Assembly (NCBI GenBank): GCA_043778625.1
Contig: JAYWFU010000133.1
Coordinates: forward strand, 1-55,092
DNA: 55,092 nucleotides
Direction: 5' to 3'
DNA from: JACMRI01 sp043778625
GTDB taxonomy: Bacteria > Bacteroidota > Bacteroidia > UBA4408
Shown: one piece after another, positions 1 through 8,807 of the stretch
Numbering within the stretch: position 1 is the first letter of the stretch
Layout of the letters: the number at the start of each line of letters is the position of its first letter
Notes under the pieces: generated by a model
What the model was told of the DNA's origin: nothing
What the model saw: the letters and a program-made list of their open reading frames with translations, nothing else
The model's database searches: none
Position numbers and translations under genes: made by a program

Positions 1-78
1 AAAGAAAATATTTTTGAAAACTTAGTGCAAAGAATGGTATTGGCAAATCCGTGTACGTACAAAATGATTATTAAGTAA
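1..78 (+). CDS. 3' end of an unidentified gene (partial)
   Basis: An open frame enters from the left edge and ends at TAA 76-78, giving the last 25 residues of a protein (ending NPCTYKMIIK). It converges with the minus-strand gene that stops at 83, with only 4 bp between them. The piece is too short to assign a family. It could also be chance reading, since only 78 bases are visible. Confidence 0.3.
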   Translation, partial: KENIFENLVQRMVLANPCTYKMIIK

Positions 79-82
79 ATGC

Positions 83-952
83 CTAGGTCAGATTTTTAAT
101 ATTAAACTGATGAAATATTGTACCGTCCAGTACGCCTTTTAGTTCGTGGTCATCAATATAATTTTTATTACTAAGTACCTCGTAAGCCAATGTTTTGGCT
201 AACGCACTAAGATAGGTGTGTATTACAAATAAACTTTCGGAATCATTAAAATTACCATAAGCAATACTCAAAAACTTTCGCCATTGCTCGTAAGATACCT
301 GTACCTCACCATGTTTTTTGGCCTCGTTAAACACCTGCATTAATTGTTGATAGCAATTAATAAAAGTACTGCTACGGTAGCCAAACGCCTCTTCAATACG
401 CTTTAAGGTAGCTTTTTGTTTTTCAACTTTAAACAAAAAACGGTCTATCCAATAATAAAAATCAGCCGCATTATTTTCAGTTAATGTAAACGACGATTCT
501 TTGGCTTCGTTAAGTAATAGTTCGTTTTCTTTAAGGGTACTTAATATGTCTAATTGGCTAACATCGGGTACTACAATTTTCCAATTAATAAAATCCGACA
601 CTATTAACGTAAAATTATATCCCTCGCCTGAGTTAAACTGCCCCAGCAAGTAACCCGCTAATTGCTCCTTAGCATGAGGAAGCGATGTTTTTAAATCATT
701 TTCAAATTCAATAATAATTTTGTTGTACAGGGTGTCGGCACTACCACGGTGCATTTTATTATTGCGCGGAATGTTAATTATAGGGGTTTCGGCACCACTA
801 CTAATAGCGTCTATTATATCTCTAATTTCGGGATTGTGTGCGTACAAACGATTTAGTAAGTCTTTAAACAACTCTTTTTTGGTAAGTTCCTTATTGGCTT
901 TTTTAACGTTGTGTAAGTAGGCTATAATTAATTGGGTACGATTGTCTTGCAT
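83..952 (-). CDS. Orphan N-terminal region of an Eco57I-type restriction-methylase-like protein
   Basis: A 289-residue soluble protein with an ATG start at 952. From memory, segments such as KELFKDLLNRLY, HRGSADTLYNKIIIEFEND, HAKEQLAGYLLGQFNSGEGY and DFYYWIDRFLF resemble the conserved N-terminal region of very large (about 1000-residue) Bacteroidota adenine-specific methyltransferase/restriction proteins. The reading ends (NIKNLT) about where those proteins continue into the rest of the N-terminal region and the methylase core. No SAM-binding or NPPY-type motif is present. After the TAG stop the same frame meets TAA four codons later, so this is not one nonsense mutation in an otherwise readable gene here. 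It lies 77 bp downstream of mreD on the same strand. It may be a decayed remnant or a free-standing domain; the family call is from recollection only. Confidence 0.5.
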   Translation of the reverse strand: MQDNRTQLIIAYLHNVKKANKELTKKELFKDLLNRLYAHNPEIRDIIDAISSGAETPIINIPRNNKMHRGSADTLYNKIIIEFENDLKTSLPHAKEQLAGYLLGQFNSGEGYNFTLIVSDFINWKIVVPDVSQLDILSTLKENELLLNEAKESSFTLTENNAADFYYWIDRFLFKVEKQKATLKRIEEAFGYRSSTFINCYQQLMQVFNEAKKHGEVQVSYEQWRKFLSIAYGNFNDSESLFVIHTYLSALAKTLAYEVLSNKNYIDDHELKGVLDGTIFHQFNIKNLT

Positions 953-1029
953 AGTGTGTTGTAAAAGTATTTACTTCAATTCATAACCACAATTTAGTGT
1001 TTTATTAAAATATATAGTTGAATATATAA

Positions 1030-1545
1030 CTAACGCTCTTTACGTTGATACATTAAATATTGTGCTATGTTAACCAACAATACCGTAAACAGAGTACTTA
1101 ATATAACTCGCCACAGTGTAAAAAAGAATAAGTGCATAGAGAAAGCCTCTACAAAAAACAACATAGCATGGTGTAACACTACCATAAAAAAACTATAGTA
1201 CAAAAACTCAATATTTCCCATTGTTTTAATACTTGGCTGTGCTTCGGGTTCGTAGCCATCGCGTGGGCCAAATGCTTTAAGTAAGCGCGGACGCAAATAC
1301 ATCATTAATACACAAGCTGATGCGTGCATACCCGCACTGTTCATAAAATAATCAATACTTATACCCGCCACAAAACCTATAATCATACCTGTAACTATGC
1401 TTACTTCAAACGGAACCATTAGTAACGCTAACGTATAAAGCATAGGGTTAATAAAACCCGAAAAATTAATGTGGTTAAGTAGTAATACTTGTAGGAGTAT
1501 AACTATCAAAAAGCGAATGAATATTTTTAGTGTTTCAATTGTCAT
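1030..1545 (-). CDS. mreD: Rod shape-determining protein MreD
   Basis: A 171-residue, very hydrophobic protein with about five membrane segments, the size and topology of MreD. MreD is the inner-membrane component of the elongasome that works with MreB and MreC. Its ATG at 1545 overlaps the 3' end of mreC (stop at 1535) by 11 bp, implying translational coupling, and gene order is mreB-mreC-mreD. MreD sequences diverge strongly, so the call rests on position, topology and length. In most Bacteroidota mrdA (PBP2) and rodA follow; here the next gene is an unrelated restriction-methylase-like fragment. Confidence 0.85.
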   Translation of the reverse strand: MTIETLKIFIRFLIVILLQVLLLNHINFSGFINPMLYTLALLMVPFEVSIVTGMIIGFVAGISIDYFMNSAGMHASACVLMMYLRPRLLKAFGPRDGYEPEAQPSIKTMGNIEFLYYSFFMVVLHHAMLFFVEAFSMHLFFFTLWRVILSTLFTVLLVNIAQYLMYQRKER

Positions 1546-2377
1546 TACCCTGTGCTTTCGATTTTGACTCTAACGTATCTTGCTCTTGTTTTAATAAATT
1601 TTCTACCATATACACGTGTGTTAATTTTTTATAATCGGTACTTAGCTTAACTCGTATAGTATAAAAATTAGCAGCATTTTCTATTTCAAATTTTTCAATA
1701 CGCCCAATCATTACCCCCTCAGGGAATATACTTGAGTAGGCACTTGTAACCACGGTATCGCCTTTGGCAAGTTTTACGTGTTTGGGTATATCGTTTAAGT
1801 CGGCGTACTGATAATCGCCTCCTGCCCAAGTAAGCGAGCCAAAGTATTCGTTCTTTTTAATACGTGCGCTAATGCGCGAATCTTTGTGCAATAAGCTCAT
1901 AGCGGTGCTATAATGTGGCGTTACATCTTTAACAATGCCCACAATACCTGAGGCACTAATTATGGCCATATCACGTTTTACCCCCTGCAACGATCCTTTA
2001 TCTAACGTAATATAATTGTTGCGATTGCCCACCGTATTATTAATAACCTTGGCCGTAAAGTAGTGGTACTGTTGCTTATACAAGGTATCATTGCGTAATT
2101 GCGAAAGTTTGGTTACATCTAAATGTGCATCAATAAGCATATTATGCAACATTGCATTTTCTTTGGATAATGCTTCATTTTGGCTACGCAAACTTAAGTA
2201 ATCATTAGCTGTTGCATATTTACCATACACACTAGCAGTAACGCCATTAGCCGAGTTTATTATACTCGAACGCTGATAGTACGTGTTATTTGTAATTAAA
2301 TAAAATGAAAAAAATTGCAGCAATGCAAAGCATAAAAACACATAGTTTTTATATAAAAAATCTAATAGATTACGCAT
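1535..2377 (-). CDS. mreC: Rod shape-determining protein MreC
   Basis: A 280-residue protein with a short cytoplasmic tip, one membrane segment (about residues 10-28), a coiled-coil stretch (about 60-95, around SQNEALSKENAMLHNML) and a C-terminal beta-rich periplasmic domain containing the family pattern GIVGIVKDV and GDTVVTSAYSSIFPEGVMIG. MreC bridges the MreB cytoskeleton to periplasmic wall synthases. It lies 46 bp after mreB and overlaps mreD by 11 bp. The acidic/polar tail after about residue 260 is short. ATG start at 2377. Confidence 0.93.
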   Translation of the reverse strand: MRNLLDFLYKNYVFLCFALLQFFSFYLITNNTYYQRSSIINSANGVTASVYGKYATANDYLSLRSQNEALSKENAMLHNMLIDAHLDVTKLSQLRNDTLYKQQYHYFTAKVINNTVGNRNNYITLDKGSLQGVKRDMAIISASGIVGIVKDVTPHYSTAMSLLHKDSRISARIKKNEYFGSLTWAGGDYQYADLNDIPKHVKLAKGDTVVTSAYSSIFPEGVMIGRIEKFEIENAANFYTIRVKLSTDYKKLTHVYMVENLLKQEQDTLESKSKAQGNDN

Positions 2378-2423
2378 GCACTGTGTGAGTAACTAAATAA
2401 TTAAAAATAGGTGGTGAGATTAA

Positions 2424-3446
2424 TTATCTAATTAAAAATTGAAAACGGTCAATATTTTTAAGTGCAATGCCTGTACCACGTGCTACCGCACGCAATGGGT
2501 CATCGGCTATGTAGCACGCTAATTTTGTTTTTTGTGAGATGCGTTTATCTAACCCACGTAACAATGCTCCACCTCCAGCAAGGTAAATACCAGTTTTGTA
2601 AATATCAGCCGAAAGCTCTGGCGGAGCCATTTCGAGTGCGTTTAATATGGCCTCTTCAATTTTAGCAATTGATTTATCAAGGGCGTGAGCAATTTCGGTA
2701 TACGATACATTAATTTCTTTAGGTGTGCCCGTTACTAAATCTCTACCGTGTACAGCAAAATCTTGCGGTGGATTTTCTAATTCGTTTAACGCTGAACCTA
2801 CCATTATTTTAACTTGCTCGGCAGTACGCTCGCCAATAAGTACGTTGTGTGTACGGCGTATGTACTCCTCAATGTTTGCATTAAAATCATCGCCTGCAAT
2901 ACGTATTGAACGTTCGCACACAATACCGCCTAGAGCAATAATTGCAATTTCCGATGTACCACCTCCAATATCTACAATCATATTACCTACGGGCTCTTCC
3001 ACATCAATACCAATACCAATAGCGGCTGCCATAGGCTCGTGTATCATGTATACTTCCTTGCCTCCTGCATGTTCAGCGCTATCTCGTACGGCACGTTTTT
3101 CTACCTCGGTAATACCTGAAGGGATACAAATAACCATACGCAACGATGGATTAAAAAACCTACGTGTAGGGTTAATCATTTTTATCATGCCTTTAATCAT
3201 ACTTTCGGCGGCCTCAAAATCAGCAATAACGCCATCACGCAATGGGCGAATAGTTTTAATATTTTCGTGCGTTTTACCGTGCATTTGCATAGCCACACGC
3301 CCTACTGCTATTATACGACCAGTGGTTCTGTCCACGGCTACTATGCTTGGTTCATCAACCACTACTTTATCGTTGTGTATAATAATAGTATTGGCTGTAC
3401 CTAAATCAATTGCAATTTCTTGCGTTAAAAAATCCATAAATCCCAT
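2424..3446 (-). CDS. mreB: Actin-like rod shape protein MreB
   Basis: A 340-residue actin-fold ATPase. It carries phosphate-1 motif DLGTANT (residues 14-20), phosphate-2 motif DIGGGTSE (about 164-171) and the adenosine motif LAGGGALLRG (about 289-298). Length matches the family. It forms membrane-associated filaments that orient peptidoglycan synthesis. It lies 50 bp downstream of purH and is followed by mreC and mreD, probably as one transcript. ATG at 3446 is used; Met4 is a close alternative. The N-terminal MGFMDFLTQ replaces the amphipathic helix found in some species. Confidence 0.97.
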   Translation of the reverse strand: MGFMDFLTQEIAIDLGTANTIIIHNDKVVVDEPSIVAVDRTTGRIIAVGRVAMQMHGKTHENIKTIRPLRDGVIADFEAAESMIKGMIKMINPTRRFFNPSLRMVICIPSGITEVEKRAVRDSAEHAGGKEVYMIHEPMAAAIGIGIDVEEPVGNMIVDIGGGTSEIAIIALGGIVCERSIRIAGDDFNANIEEYIRRTHNVLIGERTAEQVKIMVGSALNELENPPQDFAVHGRDLVTGTPKEINVSYTEIAHALDKSIAKIEEAILNALEMAPPELSADIYKTGIYLAGGGALLRGLDKRISQKTKLACYIADDPLRAVARGTGIALKNIDRFQFLIR

Positions 3447-3496
3447 AATCGGAGGTAGTTTTAAAAGTGTGTGTTTATATAAAAAATATTTTTGTT

Positions 3497-5035
3497 TTAA
3501 TGTTTAAAATGCCTAGTACCTGTAAATACCATACGCATACTATTGGTGTTGCAGTAGTCAATACTGTCTTTGTCCTTAATGCTTCCGCCAGGTTGTATTA
3601 CAGCGTTTATACCTACATTATGTGCTATTTCAACACAATCAGCAAACGGAAAAAAGGCATCGCTTGCCATGGCAGCACCTTTTAATTCAAAGCCAAATGT
3701 TTTAGCCTTAGTTATGGCTTGTTGCAAGGCATCAACACGACTTGTTTGCCCTGTACCACTGGCTATTAGCTGTTTGTTTTTAGCTATAACTATGGTGTTA
3801 GATTTAGTATGCTTTACTAATTTGTTGGCAAATAATAAGTCCTCAATTTCTTGTGCGGTAGGCTCAGCAAGGGTAACAACGGTAAGGTTACTAGCGGTTT
3901 CTGTTTTTAAATCTTTATCCTGTACTAAGTAACCATTTAATGCAGTACGTACTGTAGTGGTAGCAAAAGTTACATTTTTTTGAATTAAAATAACTCTATT
4001 CGTTTTTTGTTTTAATACTACCAAAGCTGCATCGCTGTAGGATGGTGCAATAATTACTTCAAAAAACAATTTGTGTATTTGCAACGCAGTAACTTCGTCC
4101 ACCTCAACATTACTAATTAATACTCCACCAAAAGCCGAAGTTGGGTCAGCCGCTAGGGCGTCAGTCCAAGCTTGTAGCAATGTACTGCGGGAAGCTAGCC
4201 CACAGGCATTGTTGTGTTTTAATATTGCAAATGTAGGTTCGGTAGCACTAAATTCATTTATTAAATTTACGGCAGCATCTACATCTAACAAATTATTGTA
4301 GGATAGTTCTTTACCATTTAGCTGTGTAAACAACTCTTGCATATTACCATAAAAAACACCCATTTGATGAGGGTTTTCGCCGTAACGAAGTATGTTGCAA
4401 TTTTGCTCACTAATTTTTAATGCCCCTACTCTATCAATATTAGTATCATCAAAATAATGAAAAATAGCGTTGTCGTAATGCGACGAAATATTAAAAGCGT
4501 GAGTGGCTAAAAACCTACGATGCTCTATGTCGGTTTCGCCGTGGCGTGCATTTAGCAGGCGTAGCAGGTAATCATACTTATCTTTGCTGGCGCAAATAAC
4601 TACATCATTAAAATTTTTGGCGGCTGCCCTAATTAACGATATTCCGCCGATGTCAATCTTTTCAATTATTTCGCTTTCATCATTGGTTGATTTTATGGTT
4701 TCCTCAAAGGGGTATAAATCCACAATAACCAAATCAATAGCAGTAATGTCGTGCGTATCCATTTGTGCTACATCACCAGCATCGCCCCTACGGCCTAATA
4801 TTCCGCCAAATACTTTGGGGTGCAATGTTTTTACTCGTCCACCTAATATTTCAGGGAAATCAGTTAAATCTTCTACGCCTGTAACCGGAATATTTAACGA
4901 TTCGATAAATGTTTTAGTACCGCCAGTAGATAATAATTTAACACCTAAGTGGTGTAAACGCTGTATAATTGGAGCTAAACCGTCTTTGTAATAAACAGAA
5001 ATTAATGCAGATTGAATTTTTTTGGTGTTGGGCAT
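3497..5035 (-). CDS. purH: Bifunctional AICAR transformylase / IMP cyclohydrolase PurH
   Basis: A 512-residue enzyme for the last two steps of IMP synthesis: formylation of AICAR with 10-formyl-THF, then cyclisation. The N-terminal MGS-like cyclohydrolase domain (about 1-190) has LLSTGGT and LGGRVKTLHPKVFGG. The transformylase domain has LRYGENPHQ, the catalytic Lys-His pair in LKHNNACGLA (KHxNPCG in most homologues, so Pro is replaced by Ala here), DPTSAFGG, and the C-terminal SDAFFPFAD, IQPGGSIKDKDSI and FTGTRHFKH. It heads a purH-mreBCD run, a common order in Bacteroidota. ATG at 5035. Confidence 0.97.
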   Translation of the reverse strand: MPNTKKIQSALISVYYKDGLAPIIQRLHHLGVKLLSTGGTKTFIESLNIPVTGVEDLTDFPEILGGRVKTLHPKVFGGILGRRGDAGDVAQMDTHDITAIDLVIVDLYPFEETIKSTNDESEIIEKIDIGGISLIRAAAKNFNDVVICASKDKYDYLLRLLNARHGETDIEHRRFLATHAFNISSHYDNAIFHYFDDTNIDRVGALKISEQNCNILRYGENPHQMGVFYGNMQELFTQLNGKELSYNNLLDVDAAVNLINEFSATEPTFAILKHNNACGLASRSTLLQAWTDALAADPTSAFGGVLISNVEVDEVTALQIHKLFFEVIIAPSYSDAALVVLKQKTNRVILIQKNVTFATTTVRTALNGYLVQDKDLKTETASNLTVVTLAEPTAQEIEDLLFANKLVKHTKSNTIVIAKNKQLIASGTGQTSRVDALQQAITKAKTFGFELKGAAMASDAFFPFADCVEIAHNVGINAVIQPGGSIKDKDSIDYCNTNSMRMVFTGTRHFKH

Positions 5036-5207
5036 AATAAATATATCAATTGTACAATGTTAATCAATTTTACAACCAATATAGTAGCGTTTAGCGTTTT
5101 TATTAACCAAGAAATGAACATTTTTTGAACTATAATAACACCATTAAAAATGGATAAAAATAAATTACTTTCGTGGTTATGATACCCCAATTAATTTACT
5201 GTAATTA

Positions 5208-6200
5208 ATGATTACAAATTCGCCTACTCATTACTCGTCCATTGACTCTCTTAGAGGGTTAGCAGCGGTTATGGTATGTTTGTTTCATTTTGTATGCACT
5301 ACTACGCACTATGTAACTAACACTAGCGTGCTATACACATTTAGTTTTGGCGAATATGGTGTGCATATATTTTTTGTTATTTCGGGTATTGTAATTCCGT
5401 TATCTATGCTTAATAATAATTATGCCCCTCGTAATTTTGGGCGGTATTTGCTCAAACGTATGGTACGTATTGAACCTCCTTATTTACTATCAATAGTGGT
5501 ATATATTATTTACACATTAGTTCGAGGTAAACTTTACGTTACCGCTGTACCTATTGCTATACCTAGCTTACAAGCCGTAGCGTTGCATATTGGTTACTTA
5601 GTTCCGTTTGTTAGCAATGCACAATGGTTTATTAATACGTACTGGTCGTTGGCGGTAGAGTTTCAGTATTACGTAGTACTCTGCGCATTATTTCCGTTGT
5701 TAATTAATACCAATAATATGTACCGAATAGTAACTAGCGCACTGTTTTTAAGCAGTGCATTATGGTATAACAACGCTGCATTTTTACCGCACTGGGCACC
5801 TCTATTTATGGTAGGAATAACCTACGTAAGCTATACCCACAACAAAATTACAACTTACGAATATGTGGCGTGGCAATTAATTTTAATAGCATTAATTACC
5901 TACTTATTTAGTTGTACCATAGTGTTTGTGTGCGCTATAACACTTGCTATTATTCATTTTTTTATGGATTTTAAAACTAAGTTAAGTTTGTTTTTAGGCA
6001 AAATATCGTATTCGTTATATTTGCTACACGGTATTACGGGTGGTATTGTTATTAATTATTTGTCGCACAATTACATATCTCCTTTGCAACAACTACTGGT
6101 TATTAGTGGTGGTTTTTTAATAGCTATTACTGCGGCTTATTTGTTTTATTGGGGCATTGAAAAACCTGCTCAACAGTTATCTAAAAACATTAAATTATAA
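5208..6200 (+). CDS. Acyltransferase 3 (OafA/YrhL-type) membrane protein
   Basis: A 330-residue membrane protein with about ten hydrophobic segments. Family marks in order: SIDSLRGLAAVMVCLFHF near the N-terminus, the HIFFVISGIVIPLS segment, LLKRMVRIEPPYLLS, YWSLAVEFQYYV and SYSLYLLHG. Such proteins transfer acyl groups, commonly acetyl, from the cytoplasm to exported glycans or lipids; the acceptor cannot be predicted. There is no periplasmic SGNH domain. It is divergent from purH and 6 bp upstream of the methyltransferase gene, so the two are probably co-transcribed. Confidence 0.85.
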   Translation: MITNSPTHYSSIDSLRGLAAVMVCLFHFVCTTTHYVTNTSVLYTFSFGEYGVHIFFVISGIVIPLSMLNNNYAPRNFGRYLLKRMVRIEPPYLLSIVVYIIYTLVRGKLYVTAVPIAIPSLQAVALHIGYLVPFVSNAQWFINTYWSLAVEFQYYVVLCALFPLLINTNNMYRIVTSALFLSSALWYNNAAFLPHWAPLFMVGITYVSYTHNKITTYEYVAWQLILIALITYLFSCTIVFVCAITLAIIHFFMDFKTKLSLFLGKISYSLYLLHGITGGIVINYLSHNYISPLQQLLVISGGFLIAITAAYLFYWGIEKPAQQLSKNIKL

Positions 6201-6206
6201 ACTCAA

Positions 6207-6986
6207 TTGCGTACTACCACTGATATTATTTATAGCCTACTAGCACAAGCTAATCATGCACTAACGGCGGGCAATGCGCACAACATTCATTCGCCGTACG
6301 TGTTTAATTTGTATACTAAAGTTATTAATGAATCGGGACACTATTACTGCTTTGACGAAATTGAAAAACTACGCCGTACCTTGCATACTGCCCACGTACC
6401 CATACAAGTACACGACTATGGCACAGGCCACAATAGAACCCAAAAATTAAGCACCTTAGTTAAACGTGCTGCTAAACCTGCACTACAAGCACAATTATTA
6501 TTTAGATTAGTAAATTACCTACAACCCAAAACTATACTTGAGTTGGGTACACACGTAGGTATATCTAGCTGTTATATGGCAAGTGCTTGCCAAGCCGCTA
6601 CACTACACACTATTGAGGGTAGCCCTAAAATAAGCGAGGTTGCGCAACTTAATTTTAAACGTTTAGCACTTACTAACGTCGTACCTCACATTGGTACATT
6701 TGATGCTGTATTGCCTACATTACTGCAAGAGCTCACCACTATTGATATTGCTTACATTGATGGTAACCATGCATACGCACCTACACTACAGTATTACCAA
6801 TGGTTACAACCTCGCACCACAGTTATTATTATGGACGATATTCATTGGAGTAAAGACATGAACAAGGCGTGGCGAGAAATTGTAGCGGATAGTAACATTA
6901 AAATAGCCATAGATTTGTTTCATTTTGGGATACTAATTTTTAGACCCGAAACAAAATACAGTGAAGAGTACGCACTTAAATTTTAG
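6207..6986 (+). CDS. Class I SAM-dependent methyltransferase
   Basis: A 259-residue protein. An N-terminal extension with AHNIHSPYVFNLYTKVI (about residues 23-40) is followed by a Rossmann methyltransferase domain with motif I ILELGTHVGISS (about 110-121), IEGSPKISEVAQLNF, IDIAYIDGNHAYAPT and VIIMDDIHWSKDMNKAW. The fold resembles O-methyltransferase-like proteins of Bacteroidota; the substrate is unknown. The start is TTG at 6207, 6 bp after the acyltransferase stop; no in-frame ATG precedes the conserved region. The C-terminal FHFGILIFRPET is intact. Confidence 0.75.
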   Translation: MRTTTDIIYSLLAQANHALTAGNAHNIHSPYVFNLYTKVINESGHYYCFDEIEKLRRTLHTAHVPIQVHDYGTGHNRTQKLSTLVKRAAKPALQAQLLFRLVNYLQPKTILELGTHVGISSCYMASACQAATLHTIEGSPKISEVAQLNFKRLALTNVVPHIGTFDAVLPTLLQELTTIDIAYIDGNHAYAPTLQYYQWLQPRTTVIIMDDIHWSKDMNKAWREIVADSNIKIAIDLFHFGILIFRPETKYSEEYALKF

Positions 6987-6997
6987 TGCAACAAAAG

Positions 6998-7016
6998 GTA
7001 TTAAGCAACTTAATAC
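6998..7016. terminator. Weak hairpin between convergent genes
   Basis: GTATTAAG (6998-7005) and CTTAATAC (7009-7016) form an 8-bp stem with a CAA loop, between the plus-strand methyltransferase and the minus-strand plsX operon. On the minus strand it is followed by a CCTTTTGTTG tract. It is A/T-rich, so termination is only a suggestion. Confidence 0.3.
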
Positions 7017-7051
7017 TTAATTAAAAACACTGCGTTAAAATCAAAAAAAAA

Positions 7052-7993
7052 TTAGCTATTAAAGCTAGTACGTATTAATTCAATTACGTTAGAATCTTCC
7101 ATACGTTTGGCTTGTAGTATCATGTTTTTAGTGGCAATATCGTTAGATATACCATGCCCTACAATAACTGTTGCATTAACTCCTAATATGGGCGTGCCAC
7201 CATATAACTCGTAGTTAAAGCGTTCAAAATATTGGTCGGTGATACCACGTTTTTTAATCATGCGGTAAAACGACTCGGCTTGTTTTAATAACACATTACC
7301 CGTGTAACCATCACAGGCTATCACATCAGCTTTGTTGTTAAAACAATCTCTACCCTCTACATTGCCTATAAAATTAAAATGTGTACTGTCTTTAAACAAT
7401 ACATGGGCGGCTTGTGTAATTACATTGCCTTTTTCAGCCTCTTCGCCAAGACTCATTAAGCCTACCTTAGGGTTAGTTATACCCAAATAGCTTTGCGCAT
7501 ACAAGCTACCTATTACGCCAAATTGGTACAATACATCAGGTTTTACATCGGCGTTTAAGCCCACGTCCAGTAATATACCTGTGCCACCATCAAACTTAGG
7601 TAGTTCGGTAGCAATAGTAGGGCGTATAACACCTGGTATTGTTTTAACGTTAAACATAGCACCAACCATCATGGCACCGCTATTACCCGCACTTGCAAAG
7701 GCATTTATTTCTTTGTTTTTAAGCAACGAAAAACCTAAGCCAATACTCGACTTAGGTTTTTGTGTTAAAGCTCTGGTGGGATGTTCTCCCATTTCAATAA
7801 TTTCGGTTGTGTGCACGTATTCAAACCTTGAAGTATCAGCTCCAAGTTCGTTTAATAGTTGTTTGGTTTCGGGTTCGTTGCCAATCAATACTATTTTTAC
7901 ATGTTCAGGTAGTTCTTTTGCTGCTAATATTGCCCCCTTAACAGCGGCAAGTGGAGCAAAATCGCCACCTAATACATCTAAACCAATATTCAT
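7052..7993 (-). CDS. plsX: Phosphate acyltransferase PlsX
   Basis: A 313-residue protein that converts acyl-ACP to acyl-phosphate, the donor for the first step of phospholipid synthesis. It starts with LDVLGGD (DxMGGD in most homologues) and has EHPTRALTQKPKSSI, SAGNSGAMM, LLDVGLNADVKP, EGRDCFNNKADVIACDGYTGNVLLK and NATVIVGHGIS. It follows rpmF by 18 bp in the classic yceD-rpmF-plsX order. fabH, which often follows plsX, is absent: the next gene is convergent. ATG at 7993. Confidence 0.96.
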   Translation of the reverse strand: MNIGLDVLGGDFAPLAAVKGAILAAKELPEHVKIVLIGNEPETKQLLNELGADTSRFEYVHTTEIIEMGEHPTRALTQKPKSSIGLGFSLLKNKEINAFASAGNSGAMMVGAMFNVKTIPGVIRPTIATELPKFDGGTGILLDVGLNADVKPDVLYQFGVIGSLYAQSYLGITNPKVGLMSLGEEAEKGNVITQAAHVLFKDSTHFNFIGNVEGRDCFNNKADVIACDGYTGNVLLKQAESFYRMIKKRGITDQYFERFNYELYGGTPILGVNATVIVGHGISNDIATKNMILQAKRMEDSNVIELIRTSFNS

Positions 7994-8011
7994 AATAGTT
8001 ATGGTGTGGTA

Positions 8012-8212
8012 TTATTCCTCAGACGAAGCACCTGCTTTTTCCATTACTACTTTACCTTTGTACATTAATTTACCTTCAAACCAATGTGCACGGTGCATTA
8101 AGTGTGCTTCGCCAGTAGTTGAATCTACAGTAATAGTAGGTGCTACAGCTTTATAGTGTGTACGGCGTTTTGCAGTTCGTGTTTTACTGTGTTTGTGTTT
8201 TGGATTTGGCAT
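8012..8212 (-). CDS. rpmF: 50S ribosomal protein bL32, cysteine-free form
   Basis: A 66-residue basic protein beginning MPNPKHKHSKTRTAKRRTHY, the hallmark of bL32. The zinc-knuckle cysteines found in many bL32 proteins are absent: the middle reads TVDSTTGEAHLMHRAHW, so this is a zinc-independent (C-minus) version. The acidic tail EKAGASSEE is an extension past the core. It lies 16 bp after yceD and 18 bp before plsX. Confidence 0.95.
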   Translation of the reverse strand: MPNPKHKHSKTRTAKRRTHYKAVAPTITVDSTTGEAHLMHRAHWFEGKLMYKGKVVMEKAGASSEE

Positions 8213-8228
8213 TTTGTTATTGTTTTAT

Positions 8229-8783
8229 TTAGTTATTATTATTCGATTGTTTATTTTTCAGTTTTAATAATTCGGCCCAACGTGGGTCTATTACTTGTGT
8301 ACTCTCCACTTCGGTTAAGTGTGCTAGCACACTTTGGTCGCAACGTTTTACTCCGTTTCTATCAGTACAACCTATACGTTGCACAGGCAATAGTAAATGT
8401 GTGTTTTCATATATTATTGTGCTTACGTCAAGTTCCATTTCGTCTTTGCTAATGGTAATAAATTCAGCATCGGCAAGCAAATCTTCCGTTAGTTCGTCTT
8501 TATTTACAGTTCTAATGGTGTAAGTAAAGGTGTTTTGTAACTTTAGTTCTATGTCAGCTACACATTTGTCGCAGGTTGCAGTGGCATAACCACTTAGCGT
8601 AATGTGCAAGTGCAAACGTGCTGTTGATTTTATGATGTTTATATCCACCTCAAAATCGCCAGCTTGTATTTCGCCGAAACTATATTGTTCAAAGAACGAG
8701 TTATCTACAACGTAACTAAATAAATTATCTCCAATTTGTAATTTATTTAAATCTACCAAATATGTTTTATTTACTTTTGTCAC
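8229..8783 (-). CDS. YceD/DUF177 family protein, rRNA/bL32-associated
   Basis: A 184-residue protein of the DUF177 family, whose gene almost always precedes rpmF; members have been linked to 23S rRNA accumulation. Visible marks: a CDKC pair (about residues 74-77), GCTDRNGVKRCDQ near residue 140 and the C-terminal DPRWAELLKLKN. It is the first gene of yceD-rpmF-plsX. The start is GTG at 8783; no upstream in-frame start fits, and a well-matched promoter lies 25-53 bp upstream, leaving a leader of roughly 20 nt. Confidence 0.85.
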   Translation of the reverse strand: MTKVNKTYLVDLNKLQIGDNLFSYVVDNSFFEQYSFGEIQAGDFEVDINIIKSTARLHLHITLSGYATATCDKCVADIELKLQNTFTYTIRTVNKDELTEDLLADAEFITISKDEMELDVSTIIYENTHLLLPVQRIGCTDRNGVKRCDQSVLAHLTEVESTQVIDPRWAELLKLKNKQSNNNN

Positions 8784-8807
8784 TGTTGTATTTTATTTTT
8801 AGAACTG

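Noticed and set aside
3447..3496. AGGAGG-like string GGAGGTAG near the mreB start as a ribosome site
   Set aside because: It is on the plus strand, while mreB is on the minus strand, where the sequence reads CTACCTCC and cannot act as an SD.
5002..5190. 62-residue reading frame upstream of purH
   Set aside because: It overlaps the purH start and the A/T-rich gap, has no family pattern and no start context; purH itself explains the conserved part.
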